Shown piece by piece: positions 17,341-25,976 of a stretch of DNA of 64,000 bases. Below the pieces are notes generated by a model. It was not told the DNA's origin. It ran no database searches and saw only the letters and a program-made list of their open reading frames with translations. The first letter of the stretch is position 1. Each line of letters opens with the position of its first letter. This DNA comes from Nonomuraea endophytica (GTDB lineage Bacteria > Actinomycetota > Actinomycetes > Streptosporangiales > Streptosporangiaceae), in contig NZ_JACHIN010000004.1 in the NCBI RefSeq assembly GCF_014203235.1, positions 372,001-436,000 of the forward strand, in the 5' to 3' direction. The position numbers and the translations under genes are program-made.

Positions 17341-18909
17341 TTAGGAGGGGGTGTTGGGGTTGGGGGAGTCGTGGACGTGGCCGGTGGCGGTGAAGGTGAG
17401 GTGGCGGTCGAAGTCGGCGGCGAACCACCGGTCGTGGGTGACGGCCAGTACGGTCCCCTCGTAGGCCGACAGCCCGCGCTGCAACGCCTCCGCGCTGGCC
17501 AGATCAAGGTTGTCCGTGGGCTCGTCCAGCAACAGCAGCGTCGCTCCGGACAGCTCCAGCAGCAGGATCTGGAGCCGTGCCTGCTGCCCGCCCGAGAGGG
17601 TCTCGAAGTGCTGGCCGCCCGCCGGGGCCAGTTCGTAGCGGGCCAGCGCGGCCATCGCGTCGTTGCGCTCCAGGCCGTAGGTCGCGATGATCAGCTCGGC
17701 GATCGGGCGGCCGTGCAGGTCGGGGCGGAGGTGGGTCTGGGCGAACCACCCTGGCCGCACCCGGGCGCCCCAATCGAACGTCCCGGTGTGGGCGATCGGC
17801 TCCCCGGCCAGCAGCCGGAGGAAGTGCGACTTGCCGGTGCCGTTGAGGCCGAGGATGCCGATGCGCTCGCCGTACCAGATCTCGGTGCTGAAGGCGCGCA
17901 CGAGGCCGGGCAGGGCGAGGTCGCGCACGGTGAGCGCGCGTTTGCCGGTGCGTCCGCCGCGCAGGCGCATGCGGATGTTCTGCTCCTTCGGGGGGCGTTC
18001 CGGCGGGCCGGCCTCCTCGTAGCGGGTGAGGCGGGTCATGGCGGCCTGGTAGGCGCCGGCGAGCGCGTCGTTGTGGGTGGCGCGCTGGCGCAGGGTGTGG
18101 ACGGCGCCGCGCAACCTGGCGCGTTCTTCCTCCCAGCGGCGGCGGCGCTCGTCGAGGCGGGCGGCGCGGTCGCGGCGGGCCTGGGGGTAGCCGGTGTAGC
18201 CGCCGCCGTGTACCCACACGCCGCGCGCCTCGACGGTGATGATCCGGTCGGCGACCTCGGCCAGCAGCCTGCGGTCGTGCGAGACGAGCAGGACGGTCTT
18301 GGGTGAGGCGCGTAGCTCGTCCTCCAGCCACTGCTTGCCGGGCAGGTCGAGGTAGTTGTCGGGTTCGTCCAGGAGCAGCACGCCGTCGGGGCCGCGTAGC
18401 AGCGCGTGCAGCATCAGGCGCTTCTGCTCGCCGCCGGAGAGCGTGCGCACGTCCCGCTCCCGCGCCGACAGGTACGGCAGGCCGAACGCGGCCGTCGTGC
18501 ACACGTCCCAGACGACCTCCAGCTCGTAGCCTCCGGCGTCGGCGTGGTCGCTGAGCGCCTGGGCGTAGGCGAGCTGGCTCTTCTCGTCGTCGCCCAGGGC
18601 GGCCTCGGTCCTGCGCACCGACGCGACGGCGGTGCGGAGAGCCGGGGGCGCGACCGACAGCAGCAGGTCCCCGACGCTCCCCGCGTCGAGGAACTGACGC
18701 ATCACCCCGATCCCGCCGGTAGAGCGCACCCGCCCGGCCGAGGGCCGCAGCTCGCCGGCGATCAGCCGCAGCAGCGTGGTCTTCCCGCCGCCGTTGGGGC
18801 CGGCCAGGGCGGCCTTGACGCCCTCGCCGACCTTGAACGACACCTCGTTGAGCAGCAGGCGCCCGTCGGGCAGCACGTAGGTCAGGTCGTCGACCTCGAT
18901 ATGGCTCAC
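17341..18909 (-). CDS. ABC-F family ATPase
   Basis: The 522-residue protein has two ABC nucleotide-binding domains and no transmembrane helices, as in ABC-F translation factors. Domain one has Walker A GPNGGGKTTLLRL, signature LSGGEQKR and Walker B VLLLDEPDNYLD. A basic linker with RAARLDERRRRWEEERARL follows. Domain two has GLNGTGKSHFLRL, LSGGQQAR and LLLLDEPTDNLD. ABC-F proteins bind the ribosomal E site, and some protect against antibiotics. The start is GTG 18909 with no clear ribosome binding site. It is divergent from a TetR regulator 53 bp away. Confidence 0.9.
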   Translation of the reverse strand: MSHIEVDDLTYVLPDGRLLLNEVSFKVGEGVKAALAGPNGGGKTTLLRLIAGELRPSAGRVRSTGGIGVMRQFLDAGSVGDLLLSVAPPALRTAVASVRRTEAALGDDEKSQLAYAQALSDHADAGGYELEVVWDVCTTAAFGLPYLSARERDVRTLSGGEQKRLMLHALLRGPDGVLLLDEPDNYLDLPGKQWLEDELRASPKTVLLVSHDRRLLAEVADRIITVEARGVWVHGGGYTGYPQARRDRAARLDERRRRWEEERARLRGAVHTLRQRATHNDALAGAYQAAMTRLTRYEEAGPPERPPKEQNIRMRLRGGRTGKRALTVRDLALPGLVRAFSTEIWYGERIGILGLNGTGKSHFLRLLAGEPIAHTGTFDWGARVRPGWFAQTHLRPDLHGRPIAELIIATYGLERNDAMAALARYELAPAGGQHFETLSGGQQARLQILLLELSGATLLLLDEPTDNLDLASAEALQRGLSAYEGTVLAVTHDRWFAADFDRHLTFTATGHVHDSPNPNTPS

Positions 18910-18910
18910 C

Positions 18911-18955
18911 GTTCTATTACTAGACCATCGATCTGGTTCGCGTACACCGTATTAT
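18911..18955. promoter_or_regulatory. Divergent promoter/operator between ABC-F and TetR genes
   Basis: The 53-bp gap is AT-rich against the local background. On the plus strand TATTAT at 18950-18955 is a good -10 box, 7 nt before GTG 18963, implying a leaderless TetR mRNA. An imperfect inverted repeat, GTTCTA-ttac-TAGACC (18911-18926), touches the ABC-F start region, and a short CCA-tcgatc-TGG palindrome follows. These are plausible TetR operators. Confidence 0.5.
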
Positions 18956-18962
18956 CGGCCGG

Positions 18963-19619
18963 GTGAGCGACGAGAACGTGTGGCTGCGCCCCCGCAAACC
19001 CGCCCGCCAGGTGCTGACCATCGAGCGGATCGTGGCCGAGGCCCTCGCCCTGCTCGACGAGGAGGGCATCGACCGGCTGACCATGCGGCGGCTGGCCGAG
19101 CGGCTCGGCACCGGGTCGACCACGCTGTACTGGCACGTGAAGACCAAGGACGACGTGCTCGACCTGGCGCTCGACGCGGTGTTCGGCGAGGCCGAACTGC
19201 CCTCGGGCGGCGACTGGCGGGCGCGGGCCGAGGGGCTGTGCTCGGCCTGGCGGGCGGCGATGCTGCGCCACCCGTGGTCGATCACGCTGCTCGACCGGCC
19301 CATGATGGGGCCGAACGCGCTCGGCCGTACCGACTTCCTCTACCGCACGCTGGAGGAGGCCGGGCTGCCCGACGTGCGGGCGGCCGCGCACAGCCTGTCC
19401 ACGTTCGTGATCGGCTCGGTCACCCTCCAGGCCCACGACAGCGCCGCCGACCTGACCGAGCACCTGCGTCCGTATCCCACGCTGGCCGCGCACGGCCTGG
19501 CCCACGACTGGGCGGCCACCTTCGCCCGCGGCCTCGGCTACCTGCTGGACGGCATGAGCGTGATCGCCCCCGTCGGGCAGCCGGAGACCGCGCGCCGCAC
19601 CTGCGGGCCGTCGGACTGA
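18963..19619 (+). CDS. TetR/AcrR family repressor
   Basis: The 218-residue protein has an N-terminal TetR helix-turn-helix (IVAEALALLDEEGIDRLTMR, then RLAERLGTGSTTLYWHVKTK) and a C-terminal ligand domain of the TetR_C type with HPWSITLLDRPMMGPN. It is likely an autoregulator and repressor of the divergent ABC-F gene. GTG 18963 follows a -10 box at leaderless distance. Its last 82 bp overlap the convergent ferredoxin gene, which is unusual for two unrelated products. Confidence 0.9.
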   Translation: MSDENVWLRPRKPARQVLTIERIVAEALALLDEEGIDRLTMRRLAERLGTGSTTLYWHVKTKDDVLDLALDAVFGEAELPSGGDWRARAEGLCSAWRAAMLRHPWSITLLDRPMMGPNALGRTDFLYRTLEEAGLPDVRAAAHSLSTFVIGSVTLQAHDSAADLTEHLRPYPTLAAHGLAHDWAATFARGLGYLLDGMSVIAPVGQPETARRTCGPSD

Positions 19620-19726
19620 GCGAGCAGGACGATCCGGCCGTCGTCGGGGTCCTGGTCGAAGACCTCGGGCGCCCACGCCGCGCACTGGCCGGCGGCCGCG
19701 CACCGCTCCCGGTCCACGACGATCAC
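19538..19726 (-). CDS. 3Fe-4S ferredoxin for cytochrome P450
   Basis: This 62-residue ferredoxin has Cys9 and Cys15 in RCAAAGQC and Cys50-Pro51 in SGCPTGAI, the three-cysteine pattern of actinobacterial 3Fe-4S ferredoxins that pass electrons to P450s. I place the start at GTG 19726, which overlaps the P450 TGA (GTGA) and has GGAGG 7 nt upstream; GTG 19729 is the alternative. Its 3' end lies antisense within the last 82 bp of the TetR gene. No ferredoxin reductase is adjacent. Confidence 0.85.
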   Translation of the reverse strand: MIVVDRERCAAAGQCAAWAPEVFDQDPDDGRIVLLAQSDGPQVRRAVSGCPTGAITLMPSSR

Positions 19727-20874
19727 CACGTGACCTCCAGCCGGTTCACGCCGTACACGAGCATCCCCTCGCGCGTCGGCACCTCCTCCGGCGGTACGGC
19801 CAGCCGCAACCCGGGCAGGCGGCGCAGCAGCGCGGGGAAGGCGATCTCCAGCTCGATCCGGGCGAGGTTCTGCCCGAGGCACTGGTGCGGGCCGAAGCCG
19901 AAGGCCAGGTGGTGGGTGCGCGGCCGGGTGAGGTCCAGGACGTCGGGGTTCTCGCACAGCGACGGGTCCCGGTTGGCCGCGGCCAGCGAGACGGTGAGGA
20001 AGTCGCCTTCCGGGATCGTCCGCCCGTCCAGTTCGAGGTCCTGCGAGGCGCGCCGGAACAGGAGGGTGTCGACGACCGACAGGTAGCGCAGCATCTCATC
20101 CGCCGCGGTCTTGGCGGCCTCGGGCTCGTCGCGCAGCAGCGCGAGCTGGTCGGGCCGCTGGAGCAGCAGCAGCGTGCCGAGGCCCAGCACGCTGGCGCTG
20201 GTCTCGTGGCCGGCGATCAGCAGCAGCACGGCGACCCCGGCCACCTCCTCGTCGCTCAGGTCGGTGCCGGTGAGCAGGTCGTCGAGCAGCCCCTCCCCAG
20301 GCCGGGCCCGCTTCGCGGCGATGAGCTCCATGAGGAAGACGCCGAAGTCCTCCAGCGCCGCCGTGGCCGTCTCGCTGTCGAGGTTGATGTCGAGCAGCCG
20401 GACGCTGGCGATCTGGAAGGTCTCGCGCTCGGAGTACGGCACGCCGAGCAGCTCGCAGATCACCAGCGTCGGCACCGGCAGCGCGAAGTGCTCGACCAGG
20501 TCCACCGGCCTGGGCTGCTTCTCCACGTGGTCGAGCTGGTCGGCGATGATCTGCTCGATCCTGGGCCGCAGCCTGTTCATCCGCTGGAGGGTGAACCGGC
20601 CGGTGAGCATGCGGCGCACCCTGGTGTGCTCGGGCGGGTCCATCTGGACGAACATCCCCGGCGGCGGCGGGGCCTTGTACAACGGAATGCCCTGCTGGCC
20701 GCCCTCCACCTCGGAGCTGAAGCGGGTGTCGCCGAACAGCTTGCGGACCAGGTCGTGGGTGGTGGCGTACCAGATCTCGTCGCCGGTGCTGAGCCGCACC
20801 TTGCCGAGGGCCTCGTCGGCGGCACCGTCCGGCGGGCTGAATGGGCAGGAGCGCGTCATCGGAATCTGTCTCAT
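19723..20874 (-). CDS. Cytochrome P450 monooxygenase
   Basis: The 383-residue soluble P450 has the I-helix motif AGHETSA, the K-helix ExxR (EMLR) and the haem loop FGFGPHQCLGQNLAR with proximal Cys332. The size and MTRSCPFSPP-like N-terminus match the CYP105/CYP107-type actinomycete enzymes that hydroxylate natural products. It starts 3 nt after the SARP regulator stop and overlaps the ferredoxin start, so all three should form one transcript. No scaffold-making biosynthetic genes are seen nearby. Confidence 0.92.
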   Translation of the reverse strand: MRQIPMTRSCPFSPPDGAADEALGKVRLSTGDEIWYATTHDLVRKLFGDTRFSSEVEGGQQGIPLYKAPPPPGMFVQMDPPEHTRVRRMLTGRFTLQRMNRLRPRIEQIIADQLDHVEKQPRPVDLVEHFALPVPTLVICELLGVPYSERETFQIASVRLLDINLDSETATAALEDFGVFLMELIAAKRARPGEGLLDDLLTGTDLSDEEVAGVAVLLLIAGHETSASVLGLGTLLLLQRPDQLALLRDEPEAAKTAADEMLRYLSVVDTLLFRRASQDLELDGRTIPEGDFLTVSLAAANRDPSLCENPDVLDLTRPRTHHLAFGFGPHQCLGQNLARIELEIAFPALLRRLPGLRLAVPPEEVPTREGMLVYGVNRLEVTW

Positions 20875-20877
20875 GCC

Positions 20878-23800
20878 TCAACGGTGGGCGGCGGGGCTGA
20901 CCGCGCCCGCACGCGGCGCTGACATGAGCACGACGATCTCCTCGCGATCCATCCCGGCGCCCCGCCGGTGGGCCCGCCGGAACGCGGCGTCGCCGAGCAC
21001 GCGCCTGGTCTCCGCCTCGACGCCGGCGGCGTCGGTGCCCGGCAGGCCGCGCAGCGTGCCGGCCGCGCCGAGCAGCGTCGCGGCCCGCTCCCCTGCCCCG
21101 GCGGCCAGCGCCAGCGCGGCCATGCCCTCGACCGCGCCGGCGGCGGCCGGCACGTCGAGCGTGCGCAGGAGGATGTCGAACGCCTCGCGGAAGAGCCCCT
21201 CGTCGCCGGTGACCTGCCCCAGCCCGATGAGGACGCGGGCGCGCAGCTCCTCCTCCCCCACCCAGAGCGTCTGCCCGCAGCCGGCCAGCGCCCCCCGGTA
21301 GAGCTCGGCGGCCCGCCCGCCGTCGCCTTCGAGCCTGGCCACCTCGGCCTGGACGTACGTGGCCGCGGCCATCGCCTCCGGCCCCTTCCTCGACCGGGCC
21401 AGCACGACCGCACGCTCCAGGTCGGCCTTGGCGCCGTCCAGGTCGCCCGCCCTGGCCTTGACCGCGCCCCGCTGGGCCAGCACGAACACGGTGTCCTCCG
21501 CCGCCCCGAAGACCGAGGTCAGCGCCATGGCCTCCTCGGTCAGGGCCAGCTCGCGGGCGTGCTCGCCGCGCCAGCCGGCGATCTCGGCCATCTGCAGCAG
21601 CACCTGCGCCGCGCCCCAGCCGTCGCCGGCCAGCCGGAAGGCGGTGAGCGCGCTGCTCAGGTGCTCGGTGGCCTGGTTCACCTGGTTGCCGCCGCCCAGC
21701 CGTACCTGTGCCAGGACCAGGTGGGCGAAGCCGCGCGACCAAGGCTGCGAGCTCGTGGCGGCGGTCAGGAGCGAGGGCACGATCGCGCCGTAGTCGTTCT
21801 CGGCGACGGCCAGGTAGGGGCGCACCATCTGGATCAGCGGGTACTCGGGCACCGGCCCCAGCTGCTCGGCCAGGCGTTCGGCCCGCTCCAACAGTGGGCG
21901 GATGCGGGCGCGCGGGCCGGACTCCGAGGCCACCTGCAGCACGGACATCACGTAGTGGGCGCCGCACTCCTCCGCTCCCGGCAGCGCGAGCGCGGCGGCG
22001 GTGAGCCGGGAGGCCTCCTGCCCGAGCCCCCGCTGCCACCAGTAGAGCCACAGCCCGGCGGTGATCCGCAGCGCCGTCGCGGGCCGCCCGGCCGCGATCG
22101 CCCAGCGCAGCGCCGCGTGCAGGTTGTCGTGCTCGGCCGCCAGCTCGGCCATCGTGCCCGCCTGCCGGTGATTGCGCAGGTACGGCTCCGTCCGCACGGC
22201 CATGTCGGCGAAGTACTCGGCATGGGCCTCGCTGATGACGTGGGCCTCGTCCGCTTCGAGGTGCTCGGCGCAGTAGGCGCGTACGGTCTCCAGCATCCGG
22301 TAGCGCCCGTGATCGGGCTGGACGAGCGACTTGTCCACCAGGGCCGCTAGCAGGCCGGGCGTGGCGCCGCAGACGTCCTCCGCCGCCTTGAGCGTGGCCC
22401 CCGACGGGAACGCCGACAGCCGCGCGGCCAGCCGCTGCTCGTCGGCCGACAGCAGCTCCCAGCTCCACGCCACCACGGCCCGCAGCGTGCGGTGGCGCGC
22501 CTGGCCGCCGCGCAGCCCGGAGCCGAGCAGGTCGAGACGGCCGCCGAGCCGCTCCTCCAGCCGCTCGGCCAGGTCGTCGGCCGACAGCGCGCGCAGCCGG
22601 GCGGCGGCCAGCTCGATCGCCAGCGGCAGGCCGTCGAGGGCGCGGCAGATCCGCACGACCGCTCCGGTGGCGGCGAAGTGCGGGTCGGCGGCCCGCGCGC
22701 GGTCCATGAGCAGGCTCACCGCGGGGCTGTCCAGCGCCTCGGCCAGCGCGGCGCCCTCGGCGGGCAGGGCGAGCGGGCGCAGCGGCAGGCTGACCTCGCC
22801 GTCGAGGCCGAGCGGCTCGCGGCTGGTGGCCAGCACGCGTACGCCGGGCGCCCCGGCCAGCACCCGGTCGGCCAGGGCGGCGGCCTCGTCGATCAGGTGC
22901 TCGCAGTTGTCCAGCACGAGCAGGAGCGACTCTCCCGCCAGGATCGCGACCGGGTCGCCGCCGGGTGTGAAGGCGCCGCCGAGGGCGCCCAGCACGGCCT
23001 GCCGTACCCCTGCCGCCGGGGCGAGTTCGACGAAGCAGACGCGCTCCCCGAGCGGCCCGCTCACCGCCTCGGCCGCCAGCCGGGTCTTGCCCGAGCCGCC
23101 GGGGCCGACGAGCGTCACCAGCCGGTGCTCGCGCAGCAGGACGCGCAGGTCCGCCAGCTCGCGTTCGCGGCCGACGAAGCTGCTCACCTGGCGGCGCGGG
23201 CCCGGCATGGCCATCAGCGGGCGCTGGGCGTGCTCGCCGCGCAGCACCGAGACATGCAGCGCTCTGAGCTCCGGCGACGGGCTGGTGCCGAGCTCCTCGG
23301 CCAGCTGGCGGCGGTAGTCCTCGTAGCACTCCAGCGCCTCGACCTGCCTGCCCGTCGCGGCCAGCGTGCGGATCAGCAGCTCGCGCGGGCGCTCGCGCAG
23401 CGGGCCGGCGGCGACCAGGCCGCGCAGCTCCCCGACCAGGCGGGCGGGCTCGGCCTTCAGCGCGAGCTCGGCCTCGATCCGGTTCTCCAGCGCCTCGGCG
23501 CGCAGGCCCGCCAGCCGCTCGCGGTGGCCGTCCAGGCCCGGCAGCCCGGCCAGCGCCTCGCCGCGCCACAGCGCGAGCGCCTCGCCCAGCAACCGCACCG
23601 CCTCAGGTGTACGGCCGGCCCGCCGCCCCTCGGTGGCCAGGCGGGCGAAGCGGTGGACGTCCACGTCGTCGGGGTCCACGCTGACCCGGTAGCCGGGCCC
23701 GACCCGCTCGACCGGGACGAACTTCCGCAGGCGGGAGATCTGCGACTGCAGGGCGTTGGGCGCGGCCCCGTCGCCGCCGTAGACGACCTCGCGCAGCCGC

Positions 23801-23916
23801 TCGGCGGAGACCGGCCGCCCGGGTTCCAGCAGGAGCGCCGCGAGCAGCGCCCGCAGGCCGTCCCCGTTGACCTGCTCGCCGGCCACTTCGGTCGGGCCCA
23901 GGATGCGGTAGCGCAT
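20878..23916 (-). CDS. AfsR/SARP-family transcriptional activator with NB-ARC and TPR regions
   Basis: This 1012-residue protein opens with an OmpR-like DNA-binding domain (MRYRILGPTEVAGEQVNGDG; GGDGAAPNALQSQISRLRK), then a bacterial transcriptional activation domain to about residue 240. An NTPase module follows with Walker A VGPGGSGKTRLAAEAV, Walker B LLLVLDNCEHL and an ATSREPL sensor. The C-terminal half is rich in Ala/Leu helices, consistent with TPR repeats. SARPs activate secondary-metabolism operons, and the large form responds to nucleotides. It lies immediately upstream of P450 and ferredoxin genes and probably regulates them. Confidence 0.92.
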   Translation of the reverse strand: MRYRILGPTEVAGEQVNGDGLRALLAALLLEPGRPVSAERLREVVYGGDGAAPNALQSQISRLRKFVPVERVGPGYRVSVDPDDVDVHRFARLATEGRRAGRTPEAVRLLGEALALWRGEALAGLPGLDGHRERLAGLRAEALENRIEAELALKAEPARLVGELRGLVAAGPLRERPRELLIRTLAATGRQVEALECYEDYRRQLAEELGTSPSPELRALHVSVLRGEHAQRPLMAMPGPRRQVSSFVGRERELADLRVLLREHRLVTLVGPGGSGKTRLAAEAVSGPLGERVCFVELAPAAGVRQAVLGALGGAFTPGGDPVAILAGESLLLVLDNCEHLIDEAAALADRVLAGAPGVRVLATSREPLGLDGEVSLPLRPLALPAEGAALAEALDSPAVSLLMDRARAADPHFAATGAVVRICRALDGLPLAIELAAARLRALSADDLAERLEERLGGRLDLLGSGLRGGQARHRTLRAVVAWSWELLSADEQRLAARLSAFPSGATLKAAEDVCGATPGLLAALVDKSLVQPDHGRYRMLETVRAYCAEHLEADEAHVISEAHAEYFADMAVRTEPYLRNHRQAGTMAELAAEHDNLHAALRWAIAAGRPATALRITAGLWLYWWQRGLGQEASRLTAAALALPGAEECGAHYVMSVLQVASESGPRARIRPLLERAERLAEQLGPVPEYPLIQMVRPYLAVAENDYGAIVPSLLTAATSSQPWSRGFAHLVLAQVRLGGGNQVNQATEHLSSALTAFRLAGDGWGAAQVLLQMAEIAGWRGEHARELALTEEAMALTSVFGAAEDTVFVLAQRGAVKARAGDLDGAKADLERAVVLARSRKGPEAMAAATYVQAEVARLEGDGGRAAELYRGALAGCGQTLWVGEEELRARVLIGLGQVTGDEGLFREAFDILLRTLDVPAAAGAVEGMAALALAAGAGERAATLLGAAGTLRGLPGTDAAGVEAETRRVLGDAAFRRAHRRGAGMDREEIVVLMSAPRAGAVSPAAHR

Positions 23917-23953
23917 ACTCCGATTCTGTCCGCTGGCGCGCTCCGGTGAGGGA

Positions 23954-24505
23954 CTACCCGGCGGCGAACGTGATGATCTCCGGGGCGGCCTCGGTCAGCG
24001 GCTCGCGGTTCCAGCCGCCGTACTGGGCCTCGACCTCCAGCCCCGCCTCCTCCAGAAACCCGGCGAGCTCGGCCACGCCGAGGAAGCGCAGGGTGCTCCA
24101 GCTGACCTCGGGGCCCGCCCATCCCGGGCTGGTGTAGGTCTGGGTGAAGGTGACGCGCTCGGCCGTGACCTGCTTCACCTCCACGTCCACGCGCACCGGC
24201 GTGCCGGAGGCGTCGGTGATCGCGGAGCCGGTCCAGCGTTCCCAGTCGCGGGCGAGCACCCATTCCACGCCCGCGCGCCGCCTGGCGACGCCGAGCATGG
24301 CGTCGGCGGGGTCGAGGCCGGTCAGGCGGCCGGCGTGGCCGGCGTCCCTGGCGGCGATGAGCAGTTCGCCGGTGCCGCAGCCGACGTCCAGCACCGATCC
24401 GGCCTCCATCACCAGCGGGAGGTAGAAGGCGAAGTCGGGACGTCCCGCGCAGAGGGTGTCGTAGAGCTCGGCCAGCCGGGGCTCGGTGTAGAGGCGGTCA
24501 GCCAT
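23954..24505 (-). CDS. Class I methyltransferase, apparently internally shortened
   Basis: The 183-residue protein starts with a standard methyltransferase N-terminus and motif I (VLDVGCGTGELLIAARDAGH; GLDPADAML). After VEWVL the sequence goes straight to ARDWERWTG. In the related proteins I know, about 55 residues with motifs II-III and a FETRNPxAR segment lie between these points. The reading frame is kept, so this looks like an in-frame deletion that removes part of the Rossmann core. It may be inactive or only bind SAM. It overlaps the GNAT gene by 8 bp. Confidence 0.7.
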   Translation of the reverse strand: MADRLYTEPRLAELYDTLCAGRPDFAFYLPLVMEAGSVLDVGCGTGELLIAARDAGHAGRLTGLDPADAMLGVARRRAGVEWVLARDWERWTGSAITDASGTPVRVDVEVKQVTAERVTFTQTYTSPGWAGPEVSWSTLRFLGVAELAGFLEEAGLEVEAQYGGWNREPLTEAAPEIITFAAG

Positions 24506-24995
24506 TCGCGATCCTCCGGTAGCGAATCATCGGCCCCAGCAGGCCGGGAACCGTCTCGAACGGCGTCATCCCGAGGCGTTCCACCACCGCTATGGAGGCG
24601 GTGTTGCCCTCGTCCACCTCGGCCAGGACCTCCGGCAGGCCGGCCGGGCCCAGGGCGTGCTCGACCACCGCGCGGGCCGCCTCCGTGGCGTAGCCGTACC
24701 CCCAGAAGGGCGGTGACAGGCTGTAGGTGACCTCAACGCCGACGTCCTCCAGCGGCCGGAGCCCCGCGGTGCCGGCGAGTGCGCCGGTGGCGCGCTCGCG
24801 GACCAGCCACAGACCACAGACGGGGTCGCGCTCGCTGTCGGCGATCGCCCCGGCCACCCGCTCGGCGGTGAGGACCTCGCCGTCGAACAGGAAGCGCCGC
24901 ACGTCCGGGTCGGTCCAGTGCGCGAGCAGGTCGGCGAGGTCGGCTGCGGCGACCGGCCGGAGTTCGAGCCGGTCGGTCGTCAGAACGTGCTGCAT
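24498..24995 (-). CDS. GNAT N-acetyltransferase (RimJ/RimL-like)
   Basis: The 165-residue protein fits acetyltransferase family 3. It has TDRLELRPVAAADLADLLAH at the N-terminus, the acetyl-CoA site PPFWGYGYATEAARAVVEHA, and the family end EGNTASIAVVERLGM. Such enzymes acetylate ribosomal protein N-termini or small amines. The target is unknown. Its stop overlaps the start of the shortened methyltransferase by 8 bp. Confidence 0.9.
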   Translation of the reverse strand: MQHVLTTDRLELRPVAAADLADLLAHWTDPDVRRFLFDGEVLTAERVAGAIADSERDPVCGLWLVRERATGALAGTAGLRPLEDVGVEVTYSLSPPFWGYGYATEAARAVVEHALGPAGLPEVLAEVDEGNTASIAVVERLGMTPFETVPGLLGPMIRYRRIANG

Positions 24996-25005
24996 CCGGC
25001 AAAGA

Positions 25006-25965
25006 CTACGAGGTGTATCCCGCCCAGCGCGCGACGGTTTCCGCGTATACGCCGGGCGCCTCCAGCGGGAAGGCGTGCCCGGCGTCCGGGATGGTGTGCT
25101 GCGTCCAGTCGGGGCGGCGGACGGTCATGTCCTCGCGGGCGCCGTCGATGACGATGTTGTCCGTCTCGCCCCACAGGATCAGGGTGGGGGCGCTCACCCG
25201 GGACAGGGCCGCGCGGACGGGCTCGGGGTCGGCGAAGATCGCCCGCATGACCGAGGTCATCGCGGTGACGGCGTCGCCCAGCCTGGCCGGGTCCGCCGCG
25301 CGCAGTTCGTCGCCGATCAGCGCGGTCATCTCCGGCGACAGGCGGCTCAGGTCGCCGCCGACCAGCTTTTCGCCGCCGGTCAGCGTGCCGTGGTCGGCGT
25401 ACGTCCTGATCTTCATCTCCAGGAGCGGACGCGCGCCTGCGCGCAGCACCGTGCGGGCCAGCGGCTGCGCGGCCGACAGGCACGCGCGGCCGATCGTGCG
25501 CCACCACCGCGCCTCCTCCTCCGGCAGCCGGGCGGGCAGGGCCGGGGCGGCGAGCACCAGGCGGCCCACCCGTTCCGGCGCCAGGTCGGCGAACATCGCC
25601 GCCACCAGCCCGCCCATCGACCAGCCGTGAACGGTCGCCTTCTCCAGGCCGAGCGTGCCGGTGAAGGCGCGCAGGAAGCGGACGTTCGGCGCCAGCCTGG
25701 CCGCGCGCGGATGCGGCATCTCGGTATGGCCGAACAGCGTTCCGGGCAGGTCGGGCACGTAGACGGGGCCGAAGGCGGCCAGGTGCGGGATGAGGTCCAT
25801 CCACAGCGTCGCGCTGCCGCCCAGCGGATGGACCAGCAGGTGCGCGGGGCCGTCGTGCTCGGATCCGGCCCGGAGATAGTGGACGGCGGCGCCGTGGACG
25901 TCGACCGTCTCGCTGCGGATGCCCGCCCAGCGGGCGCTGACCGTACCCCAGTCGGAGTGGCGCAT
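25006..25965 (-). CDS. Alpha/beta hydrolase
   Basis: The 319-residue protein has the alpha/beta-hydrolase fold. It shows the oxyanion HPLGG segment, the nucleophile elbow VHGWSMGGLVAAM, the acid in LILWGETDNIV and the catalytic His in PDAGHAFPLEAP. Size and sequence resemble general esterases or haloperoxidase-like hydrolases. ATG 25965 is the first start giving the family N-terminus. It is transcribed after the YbaK-like gene with an 11-nt gap. Confidence 0.88.
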   Translation of the reverse strand: MRHSDWGTVSARWAGIRSETVDVHGAAVHYLRAGSEHDGPAHLLVHPLGGSATLWMDLIPHLAAFGPVYVPDLPGTLFGHTEMPHPRAARLAPNVRFLRAFTGTLGLEKATVHGWSMGGLVAAMFADLAPERVGRLVLAAPALPARLPEEEARWWRTIGRACLSAAQPLARTVLRAGARPLLEMKIRTYADHGTLTGGEKLVGGDLSRLSPEMTALIGDELRAADPARLGDAVTAMTSVMRAIFADPEPVRAALSRVSAPTLILWGETDNIVIDGAREDMTVRRPDWTQHTIPDAGHAFPLEAPGVYAETVARWAGYTS

Positions 25966-25976
25966 GTTTCCCAGTA

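Noticed and set aside
20096..23569. A long minus-strand open frame inside the SARP regulator gene
   Set aside because: It is a shadow frame created by high GC; its sequence is Arg/Ala/Gly-rich without any domain, while the other frame has intact SARP motifs.
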